NCBI RefSeq assembly: GCF_019097595.1
Contig: NC_080729.1
Coordinates: 3,294,917 to 3,358,916 of the forward strand
Source: Hemibagrus wyckioides
Lineage: Eukaryota; Chordata; Actinopteri; Siluriformes; Bagridae
Length of the DNA stretch: 64,000 bases
Direction of reading: 5' to 3'
Shown here: piece by piece, positions 36,495 to 46,800 of the stretch
How the letters are laid out: every line of letters begins with the position of its first letter
How positions within the stretch are numbered: position 1 is the stretch's first letter
The notes under the pieces: model-generated
Seen by the model: only the letters and a program-made list of their open reading frames with translations
Database searches by the model: none
Told to the model about the DNA's origin: nothing
Program-made: the position numbers and the translations under genes

Positions 36495-37373
36495 CGGACA
36501 GACAGATAGATGCATTAAGTCATCTGAGTACATCTGGAAATATCAGTTCAATACTGGAGTATTAACAGTATAAAGCTAATATAACTTCATATATACTGTA
36601 TATAAAATCTGTTTTAAAAAATTGTAAATATGGAGTCAAAAATGTACTTGATTAAAATAAAAAGATTTATTTAGCTTGCTGATTAGCTAATGTTTAATAT
36701 CCCCATCGGAAAGAATGCTAAATTGGCGTTAGCAAAGAAAACAGAGTTAGCTAGCAGATTCCCTGAACTTCATTTTACCTCAGATTGCTTCTTTAAACTA
36801 CATGATGAACTTTTTAAAGATGAATATTGTGTTGTTTATGTGGGAGGGAAATGAGTCAGCCTGTATACAACTTTAATACAAACATGGAAAGAGAATATTT
36901 TACAAAAGCAGCGATGTGAATGTGACTGGAGGAGGAGGAGGAGGAGGATGAAGATGTTTTTAATCATTTAAAGGAAGCAAGAATGCCGATGAAATTTCTC
37001 ATGGCTTTTTAGTTTGTAATGAGTATTCTGGAGGTCAAAATGGGAAGAAATGATCAAAATGAAGTCTCTCTTGTGATTAAAAGGTTTAATTAAATTAATC
37101 TCTCACGTGTGGTCACGTGAATGATACGTGACCACAAGCACTAAGCAGAACACAAGAGGTGTATCAAATTTGCATGTGCGGCTTTTCTGCGCTGTGATTG
37201 GCTAAAACCTAAGAGTGGGCGGGGTTTCACAGAAAGTAGATTTGGTTATGAATACTCCTGTAGTTTAACTAACCTTTCCCCGATCCAGCCAAAGCGTTGA
37301 TGGTCAAAGTAATGAGATAAACCAACACAGAGAGAAGAAGAACCAAAATCCGTCCGATGTTATGCTCCTCCAT
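30945..37373 (-). CDS. Multi-pass membrane protein with TspO/MBR-like motif (308 residues)
   Basis: Seven coding exons on the minus strand: 37373-37274, 35353-35209, 34425-34312, 33701-33557, 32489-32344, 32252-32113 and 31081-30945. They total 927 nt; every boundary is GT/AG and phases agree. The protein starts [15 protein letters not shown] and carries [20 protein letters not shown] near residue 50. That pattern is typical of long tryptophan-rich sensory/TspO-MBR-like proteins. I count about eight to nine hydrophobic helices, with a short polar tail ending HTTEE. Trp residues occur at several helix ends ([34 protein letters not shown]). Family relationship is inferred from the motif and helix pattern. 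Classical TSPO proteins are about 160-170 residues with five helices and bind cholesterol and porphyrins, so this one is almost twice as long and no ligand can be assigned. It probably sits in an internal or plasma membrane. The start has G at +4 and lies in a GC-richer block. Confidence 0.88.
31371..32007 (-). repeat. About 15 degenerate units with GGAGGYGTGGC (CACC-box array)
   Basis: Units of about 30-65 bp, each starting AAGGAGGTGTGGCTT or a close variant, fill most of the last intron of the TspO-like gene. GGYGTGG is the complement of the CCRCACC/CACCC motif bound by KLF/Sp factors. Two units share a longer block containing GGGTTGTGCCACAC, so units were copied in groups. Confidence 0.85.
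32755..33275. repeat. (ATT)n and (GTA/GTGGTA)n trinucleotide array
   Basis: An ATT run then about 450 bp of AGT/GGT trinucleotides with internally duplicated blocks (AGTAGGAGTGCTAGTGG occurs at 32870 and 32970). It lies in intron 4 of the TspO-like gene. Open frames of Val or Ser-Gly are artefacts. Confidence 0.95.
34469..34828 (-). mobile_element. Tc1-derived miniature element, truncated
   Basis: Begins with the terminal repeat CACTATATTGCCAAAAGTTT and continues in the same order as 36418-36060 read in reverse. It carries the complement of the transposase C-terminal region ([12 protein letters not shown] coded on the other strand in related copies). It stops at about 34828 without the second terminus. 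Located in intron 2 of the TspO-like gene. Confidence 0.85.
35865..36495 (+). mobile_element. Tc1-derived miniature element flanked by GATA repeats
   Basis: 35878-36418 runs from CCAAAAGTTTTGGGACACCC to GGCAATATGGTGTA. It codes for degraded transposase pieces: an [20 protein letters not shown] segment (second catalytic Asp region), then a [13 protein letters not shown] segment and a stop. GATA repeats touch both ends (35862-35875 and 36419-36495). Intron 1 of the TspO-like gene. Confidence 0.88.
36496..37273. other. Rest of intron 1, no further element
   Basis: AT-rich DNA with a GGAGGAGGAGG run near 36930; nothing else recognised. Confidence 0.5.
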
Positions 37374-37759
37374 TTCTGAGCTCCGAATAAAAATGCGTCT
37401 TTTTCCAGTCTGTCCACTAAACCCGACTGATTTTCCCTTTCGAATTGCTATTAAAGTGTAGTTAGTCTGCTGCTAACACGCTGTATATCTGCACGCAGCA
37501 GCGAATATAAATGATCTTTGTTATTTAGTGTAAACTCCGTTACATTAACGTTAACATCCTCAACACGCAACACTGTTTACTTTCAGCTGCTGTAGACACG
37601 TGGTGGTTTCATAACTTCTCTACTTCCTCCACTATTACAAAGCGGGACTGAGTGAAAGAGCCAGGTTTATACCGCCACCTGCTGGACGGAGAGTGTAACG
37701 ACAGAGGATACAGCAGAAAGAGCAAAGCAACAAAAACGGCGTTAATGAAATAACAAATA

Positions 37760-37877
37760 AATGCAAAGAAAAAAGAAAGAAAGAAAGAAAGGCATCATGT
37801 GCATCACCAGTTTATGTAATGAAGGGAAAGAAAGAAAGAAAGAAAGAAGTGCATCACCACTTTATGTAATAAAGGAA

Positions 37878-37933
<56 letters not shown>

Positions 37934-38068
37934 AGTGCATCACCACTTTATGTAATAAAGGAAAAGAAAGAAAGAAAGAAGTGCATCACCACTTTATGTA
38001 ATAAAGGAAAAGAAAGAAAGAAAGAAAGAAGGGCATTGTGTACATCACCAGTTTATTTAATGAAGGAA

Positions 38069-38115
<47 letters not shown>

Positions 38116-38120
38116 GAAGG
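37760..38120. repeat. (GAAA)n blocks alternating with a 30-bp spacer
   Basis: Six blocks of AAAG units separated by copies of a spacer containing GCATCACCACTTTATGTAAT and AAAGGAAAAG. It is a compound minisatellite in which microsatellite plus spacer were amplified together. It lies upstream of the TspO-like gene. Confidence 0.95.
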
Positions 38121-38580
38121 AAGAGCATATCATATAACAACTGATATAAAAATATTACTAGTATTCAAAAAGAGGTTTAAAACACAGGAAAGAAATTAGG
38201 AGAGGTTTTGAAAGTAGGAAAGTTGAAACAAAAACCTACTGCAATTCTGAGAGATTTAATAACTCACAAGCCAGGAAGGATAAAGAAAAGAGAAAAAGAA
38301 AGAATTTATTCATAAAGAATTACCATATCTGCATTAAGATATAATTATTATAATTGATTAAAAAAATGTTTTGTCTACAATTTAAGAATGTATGAAAGAA
38401 AGAATTAATGAAAGAAAGGATTAAAGACAGAAAATAAATTAATTATGGAAATATAAATATTATAAAACTTTATTATATCTTTATTATAATACAAAAACGA
38501 AATATTTATTAAGAATTTATTAATTTATATTTATAATTTAAAATGTTTTATTTTGATGAATAATACTAATATATGTAATG

Positions 38581-38585
38581 TATTA

Positions 38586-38633
<48 letters not shown>

Positions 38634-38816
38634 AAAATCATTAATTATTAATTATGCGGGATCATGTGATTTCTATACATAAAATTGTCAGTGTTTATCT
38701 TTTTGTTAACTGAATATTATATATATATATATTCAGTATCTTTCAGAAAACTGTGGAAAGATTGCTGTGTCTATAAATTATACTATATAATATATATAAT
38801 ATATACTATATTATTA

Positions 38817-38848
<32 letters not shown>

Positions 38849-38995
38849 AAAATCATTAATATGCGGGATCATGTGATTTCTATACATAAAATTGTCAGTG
38901 TTTATCTTTTTGTTAATTGAATATTTTATATATGTATATCTTCAGTATCTTTCAGAAAACTGTGGAAAGATTGCTGTGTCTATAAATTTTGCTTT
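38581..38995. repeat. Tandem duplication headed by (AAAG)n
   Basis: Two copies of a roughly 215-bp block (38581-38778 and 38815-38995). Each starts with AAAG repeats and continues through ATGCGGGATCATGTGATTTC to GAAAGATTGCTGTGTCTATA. Confidence 0.9.
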
Positions 38996-39819
38996 GTTAC
39001 TAAAAGAGTCTAAACAAAATAAAAAATAATAAATAGATTTATTTTCCTTCTCTATTAGCACGTGCAGCAAATATGTCCAAAAATGAAGGGGAAAAAAACA
39101 GAAAACACAGATAACACGTTATAATCCATGTATTTAATATGTATGTAGATATTAAATATAGATATAAATATAGAGTTAATGTATAAGGGTTTGTAAAAGC
39201 CTTGTAATTTATGAGAAACAAGAATTTTTTTTTACCATTCGATAAATGTTTATTAATTTAGCCTACACGATCTGTGTCAATATGAAAAATAAATACTGTA
39301 AGAGTTTTGTTGGTTTGCGCCCGTAAAAGTATCTCAAACCAAACGAGAACGCATTTTAGGGAATAAAAAAATAAAAATTAAAATTAAAGTCGCAAATCAG
39401 ACGAGAGAGTAAAGAAAAAGCACTTGATACATGTGCAGTCAAATAGTATGTAATAATCGAAATTAAATGTGTCCATCATAACTCCATCACATGAGTAAAT
39501 TAGCTGTTTAATGGGTGAACTATATTTTTTTATATCTAATATGGCACTAAATTGTACAAACAGAGCGTACAAAAGTGAAGCAATAATTTCATTTAGATCA
39601 CAAACACATCACTCATTAAACTGCTTTTCTTTATTTCCTAAAGAAATGTTACCTTTGACTGGATTAGTGCGCCACCTTCTGGACTCTTAATATATTATTA
39701 TAAGCCCTGTATGTCTGAATTATTCCTAAAATAAATACAGATAATCATTTAGAAAGGGAACAAAAGGTGACATTTGAGATGTAAATCCTGACAAAGACAA
39801 CAGAAAATATAAATTATGC
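38996..39819. other. No gene seen
   Basis: Very AT-rich DNA; no supported exon. Confidence 0.5.
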
Positions 39820-40117
39820 CCTGATCAGGCGTAACATTATGACCACCTGCCTAATATTGTGTTGGTCCCCCTTTTACTGCCAAAACAGCACTGACCCGTC
39901 CTGCACTGTGTATTCTGACCCCTTTCTATCAGAACCAGCATTAACTTCTTCAGCAATTTGAGCAACAGTAGCTGGTCTGTTGGATCGGATCACACGGGCC
40001 AGCCTTCGCTCCCCACGTGCATCAATGAGCCTTGACCGCCCATGACCCTGTCGCTGGTTCACCACTGTTCCTTCCTTGGACCACTTTTGATAGATACTGA
40101 CCACTGAAGACTGGGAA
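39820..40117 (-). mobile_element. Tc1/mariner-type miniature element, copy C (truncated)
   Basis: Left terminal repeat CTGATCAGGCGTAACATTAT and about 300 bp of the same sequence as copies B and D. It breaks off at about 40117 before the helix-turn-helix start and the second terminal repeat. Confidence 0.9.
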
Positions 40118-41599
40118 TGTGTATGACTGTGTAGAAATAAAATTTGAATTTGACTTATCAATAAACAGAAGTGCTAATCATTTTAAAGATTGTCACTCCT
40201 ATATTTTTAATGATATTTTATGGTTTAATGGTTTTATAGTTTATGGAGAATTTTATGGATCTCAGCAGGACAAACTGCTGATCTGCATCTTTCACTGACC
40301 AAACTTGTTTGAGTTGTAAAAGGAATCTGAGGCAACAGTGGGCACCGGCTCACCGGTGATCAGCTGGAGATTAGAAAAAGGCCAGGAGACATTTTAGGAT
40401 CTTCACACATCCTGTTTTGTAAATCAGTCACCCATGTAGCCTCAGGTTGTTGTTCCTGGCTGAAAGGAGTGGAACCTGAGGAGGTCTGATGAGGTACAAC
40501 AGCAGAGCAACACATGGTTGTAGATGCGTTTCTTCTCACCACAGGTGTAATGAGTGGTTAATTGGGTTAATGTAGACTTCTTGTCAGCTGATATATCAGC
40601 AAGGTGTTTCTTCCTGCAAATCTGACACTCACTGGATGTTTCATTTATTTATTTTTTGGCTAAAACCTGTCCAGTACCAACAATCGACTGTGATCACCCC
40701 CCCAATCATGTTTGATGTGAACATTGACCACAGATCTTGATCAGAATCTATATGATTTTATACTGTACTGTTCGGCTGACAAGACTGTCTGCTGTATACA
40801 CTCCAAGTGAAAAGGTTACATCTGGAGAAAGCCAGAATCATCATCCTCCCAAAGAACTCTCTGGAACATTCTTATAGTGTAAACTTTTAAGTTCATCACC
40901 TAAACCTATTCTACAATCCTCTTTGATAGTAAAGCATCTGGATTACTGTCATTAAATGTACACCAAGACACACCAAACCAGCGTAAATGATTTATGTTTC
41001 TTTAACAGATAAAATCAATGCCGCTCTCTGAAAACAGAGGTGGGTGTGAAAGTCAACGAACATCATAAGAAGCTTAGCTGTTTAGTTCCTCGGGTATTAA
41101 GATACAGAGAAACGAAGGCCACAGCAGATATAATAAATAATAAAACTGATTTATGCACATATGCAGCTGTACATAATACAGATCATAGATGGGTTTGTCC
41201 AATACTGGAGGACTGGTTTATGCTTCTGCATCTACGTATTTGTGAACACGCTTAAAACGCTTGCAAATGAACGGGAACCTGCACATGTGCTTTAGGGGAA
41301 AAACAAAACTACAGAATAAACACTGAGGATCACTGCTTTCTATCGGTTCTTAATCATAAATACTACACTTTCGGGTAGATAAGTGAATCAGGTGAAAAAG
41401 GAACCATTTGAGATTTTCTCATGTGTGAAAATGGTGAATGTAAATTTGGAGAATTGCATGCGAGTCAGTCCGTGCAGAAGTATAAACCAGGCAGCTGGAG
41501 AAGTGCTCCAGCTGATATACAGCACGATTTTTGGCAAAGCTAAGGCACATGACGAGGAGAGAGATGTAGGAACAGGCAGAGAAGAAGAGGATCGATTCG
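40118..41599. other. Intergenic and dnajc1 3' region; no further gene seen
   Basis: Holds the 3' untranslated region of dnajc1 at its right edge. No clear minus-strand AATAAA was found close to the stop codon, so the transcript end is unplaced. Confidence 0.45.
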
Positions 41600-42691
41600 T
41601 CAGCTCTTCGCCTGTTTCTTTTTCTGCACCAGTTCGGCCAGCAGCTTGTACCGGATCATACACTCCTCCTGTGGACAACACAGAGATCGTAATGAGGGTC
41701 AAGGGTCATGTATCATCACACACATTGTGGAGTGCTGTTATAGCAAAATAATGACCACTAAGCAAATTAATTATGAGGCCCTGACACTGGAGACTCCTTC
41801 CACAAAGTTGTAATAATTGTCTCCTTACAAATACATCAGTGTAACAGCTCACCTTGCTTTTTCCAGGCACCACTTTGGCGATCCTGTCCCATCGTTCTGC
41901 GGTGCCACGTGGGTATTGCTGCAGCGCCAGTTCCAACAGTCTCTGCTGGCTTTGGGTCCAGACCTCATCGGCAGCGCTCGGCTTTTCCTTCGACTGCTTT
42001 TTCTCCTCTTCGCTGTCCTCGTCCACGGCTGTAGGGTCGAAGTCTCTCTGTCTGCGGCCTTTCACTTTTTCCTTTTCCTCCCCGGCACTTCCTGTCCCTG
42101 CTGTGGATTTTTTGGCTCGTCTCCTCACGGTTTTGCTCTCAGTTTCCTCGGGTGCGTCAGGCTCCGGTGGCTCTTCAGGAAGCCTGATCTCTTCTCGCTG
42201 GGTCATGAGGCTATCTGGGACGGCACTTTTTCCTACCACTGCACTACTTTTCAGCTCAGAGAGCTTCACCAACCCTGAGGTGGAAAAGAGAGAGAGAGAG
42301 AGAGCGCGCACACGAGAGAGAGAGAGCGCGCACACGAGAGAGAGAGAGCGCGCACACGAGAGAGAAGCGCTGAGAAGCGCACGAGAGAGAGAAAGCGCCT
42401 ACGAGAGAGAGAGAGAGAAAGCGCCTACGAGAGAGAGAAGCGCACGAGAGAGAGAGAAAGCGCCACGAGAGAGAAGAGCGCCGAGAGAGAGAGCCACGAG
42501 AGAGAGAGAAGCGCCTACGAAGAGAAGAGAGAGAGAGAGCGCCTACGAGAGAGAGAGCGCCTGAGAGGAGAGAGAGAGCGCCTACGAGAGAGAGAGAGAG
42601 CACCACGAGAGAGAGCGAGAGAGAGAGAGCGCAGAGAGAGAGAGAGAAGCGCCGAGAGAGAGAGAGAGAAGCGAGAGAGAGAGAGAGCGCG

Positions 42692-42729
<38 letters not shown>

Positions 42730-42784
42730 CACACGAGAGAGAGAGAGAGCGCACACGAGAGAGAGAGAGAGAGAGAGCGCACAC

Positions 42785-42820
<36 letters not shown>

Positions 42821-43415
42821 AAGCGCCTACGAGAGAGAGAGAAAGCGCCTACGAGAGAGAGAGAGAGAAAGCGCCTACGAGAGAGAGAGAGAGAGCGCCT
42901 GAGAGAGAGAGAAGCGCCTACGAAGCGCCTAGAGAGAAAGCGCCTACGAGAGAGAGAGAAAGCGCCTACGAGAGAGAGAGAAAGCGCCTGAGAGAGAAAG
43001 CGCCTACGAGAGAAAGCGCCTTCCTACGCCTGAAGAAAGCGCCTGAGAAAGCGCTACGAGAGAGAGAGAAGGCGCCTACGAGAAAGCGCCTACGAGAGAG
43101 AAAGCGCCTACGAGAGAAAGCGCCTGAGAGAGAGAAGCGCCTACGAGAGAGAGAGAAGCGCCTACGAGAGAGAAGCGCCTACGAGAGAGAAAGCGCCTAC
43201 GAGAGAGAGAGAAGCGCCTACGAGAGAGAAAGCGCCTACGAGAAAGCGCCTACGAGAGAGAGAGCGCACACGAGAGAGAGAGAGAGCGCACACGAGAGAG
43301 AGAGAGAGAGAGAGAGCGCACACGAGAGAGAGAGAGAGAGCGCGCACACGAGAGAGAGAGAGCGCACACGAGAGAGAGAGAGAGAGCGCACACGAGAGAG
43401 AGAGAGAGCGCACAC

Positions 43416-43446
<31 letters not shown>

Positions 43447-43807
43447 CACACGAGAGAGAGAGAGCGCACACGAGAGAGAGAGAGAGCGCCTGAAGAGAGA
43501 AGGCGCCTACGAGAGAAGCGCCTACGAGAGAGAGAGAGAGAAGCGCCTACGAGAGAGAAGCGCCTACGAGAGAGAGAGAGAGCGCCTGAGAGAAAGCGCT
43601 TTACGAGAGAGAGAGAAGCGCCTTCCACGAGAGAGAAGCCTTCACAGAGAAGGCGTGACCACGAGAAGCGAGCCTACGAGAGAAGCGAGAGAGAAGCGCC
43701 TACGAGAGAGAGAAGAGAGAGAAGCGAAGCGCCTACGAGAGAGAGAGAGAGAGAGAGAGCGCACACGAGAGAGAGAGAGAGCGCACACGAGAGAGAGAGA
43801 GAGCGCA

Positions 43808-43843
<36 letters not shown>

Positions 43844-46800
43844 CACGAGAGAGAGAGAGAGCGAGAGCGCACACGAGAGAGAGCGAGAGCGAGAGAGAGA
43901 GAGAGAGAGCGAGAGAGAGCGAGAGCGATTTTTGTCACGTCCTTCAAGTAGCAGGTAGGATTTTAATGTAAGAGCAAAATGCTTTAAATAATACTGACCT
44001 GATGTGTTGGAGACACTGTCTTTGACTTGTTTTACTTTTGTTGTCACCTAAAACAAATCACGATTTATAAAAAGGTGCAAAAACATATTACATCATAATG
44101 AAGTCACACACTGCTCCAACACCCACATCAGTGACTGATCTGCCCAGCTCATGAGCGATCTTCTCCCACCGCCCCGGTGTTCCTCCAGGAAACTTCGCCA
44201 TGCAGCGAGTCAGCAGACTGAGGTCCTCGTCTGTCCACTCTGGACTCTGAAATCATCATGATTTCAACAACTTGAGTGCTAGAGCACCACTTAGAATAAC
44301 CTTCTAGAATTCCTTTCAAATGTGACAAGTGAAAGACTAACTTTCTTTTTTTGTGTTTTCCGATCTTCCAGCCAGTCGTCCATTTGATCCTCAATGTCCT
44401 CGATGGAGGCTCCCTGGTCGTACGCAGGGATGTAAGCCGTCTCACTGGGCTCGTAAACCGGAAACTCCATTTTGGGTTTCTTCACCTTTGGCCGTTTCTC
44501 TCCTGCAGGTCAGTGAAGGTGATAATTTAATTACACAACAGAATATGCTGTTTACTATAGTTCCACTGCACAAATGACCCAAACATGTCCAAATTGCACC
44601 AAAGTGTTGGTGCACACTGTATGAGTTGAGGCAGTTCACTACCTGTTCTTTATGCTTATCCATATTGGAGTTTTAGTATAAATATGTCTTCACAATTGTC
44701 CTGTAATGGTCTTACTTTGCTGCATTTCTTGCTCTGCTTGTGCTTCTGCTTCTGCTTGCTCTTTCTCTTTCAGTTTCATTTCTTTGTAGTCTTTGTAGTA
44801 CTGCTTCACGTCCTGAGATAAAAAATAAAATAAAAAAATTGTCAAACATGGACCACGGAGTTAGAAAGTTAGTAAGTAATGGCACCCACGCTGTAGTAGG
44901 CACCTACCTGTATGACATGAGGAAGAGACTTCAGTGAGTAGTAAAGCCAGATGCTCAGCTTGAGGGGCAGAATATCATGCCAGTGAGGTTTTTCTGACCT
45001 AATGAGGGAATAAAATTGTTAAGAACAATGTTGGGCCATGTTCAAAGCACATGAAATGATGTAAGATTAATTTAGACAATGAGTGTCACCAAGATTAGGA
45101 ACTGCTTTTTAAATACCAGCCCTGGAGGCTGTACTAGAGTTAGGCTTCTCAAATAATGATTACTGATGTATGAGGACATTTCCTTTGATGCACCAAAGTG
45201 GCTCACTTCTCATTTTTCTCTTGCCCAGTCTTCGGCTCCTCGGATAACTTGCTGCTTTGTTTCTTCTTCTTCTCTCGCTTCTTCTTGCTAAGGAGATCGT
45301 CCTGAGTAAAACAGACACACACATCGCGTTATCAGCGATGAATCCGATCTTCCTGATGTCACACTTTTCTCAAAGTTGCAAATGATGCCACCCGTGAACA
45401 TAACGCAACATTCACCAATTGCTTCTCCAAATAAATGGACCAGATCACTGCATAATGGCCCACAGTGAGGATGAGAAAGAGGAGGAAGCCAAGCTCTCCG
45501 TTGCTCATCTTCCTGACACGGCGGTAGTAGAATACGGGCTGTCTCCAGTCAGGAAGCCCATTAACCAGGATGTCATCATACCTTTGTGAGAGAAGATTGT
45601 GAAAGATTTAACCAGATCGCAAACCAAGTAAGATTCGCCTACAATTCTACAACCCGAATTCCGGAATTGTTTCATAAAAATTGAATGAAATGAAAACAAA
45701 GACTTTCCAATCACATGAGCCAATATTTTATTCATACATAGATGACAAATGTTTAAACTGAGAAATTTTACAATTTTATGCACAAAATGAGCTCCTTTCG
45801 AATTTGATGCCTGCTACAGGTCTCAAAATATTTGGGATGGGGGCATGTTTACTACAGCGTGGCATCTCCCCTTCTTTTCAAAACAGTTTGAAGATGTCTG
45901 GGCATCAGGGTTATGAGTTTCTGGAGTTTTGGTGTTGGAGGTTGGTCCCATTCTTGCCTGAAACCCATACAGCTGCTGAAGAATTTGTGGTCGTCTTTGA
46001 CGTATTTTTCGTTTAATGATGCGCCAAATGCTCTCTATAGGTCAAAGATCTGGACTGCAGGCAGGCTAATTCAGCACTCGGACTCTTCTACTACGAAGCC
46101 ATGCTGTTGTAATAGCTGCACACAAGGCATTCCCTGAACCAGACGTCGTCTGGAGGGGCGCATATGTTGCTCTATTATATACCTTTCAGCATTCATAGTG
46201 CCTACCAAAACATGCTAGCTGCCCATACCGTATGCACTTACGCACCCCCATACCATCAGTGATGCTGGCTTTTGTACTGAACGCTGATAACGCGCTGGAA
46301 GGTCTCCCTCCTCTTTAGCCCGGAGGACACGGTGTCCGTGATTTCCCACAACAAAAAGGTCTTCGGCCTTGTCCTTTACGCACAGAGATCTCCACAGTTT
46401 CTCTGAATCTTTTGATTATGTTATGCACCGTAGATGAGATTTGCAAAGCCTTTGCAATAATGTTGTTTTAAATGTATTTCACAGTCTTTTTACGCACTCT
46501 TTCAGACTGGAGAGCCTCTGTCCATCTTTACTTCTGAGAGACTCTGCCTCTCTAAGACATCCCTGTTATAGCTAATCATGTTACAGACCTGATGTCAATT
46601 AACTTATTTAGTTGGTAGATGTTCTCCCACCTGAATCTTTTCAAAATTGCCTGCTTTTTCAGCCCTTCGTTGCCAACTTTTTTGAGACCTGTAGTCGACA
46701 TCATATTTGAAATGAGCTCATTAGGTGGATAAAAGTGTAAAATATCTGTTTAAACATTTGTTATGTTCTATTGTGAATAGAATAGAGGCTCATGTGATTT

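Noticed and set aside
42256..43951. Ser-Leu-rich or Arg-Glu-rich frames resembling an RS-domain protein
   Set aside because: Produced by GA/CT dinucleotide repeats in a dnajc1 intron, open on both strands in several frames.
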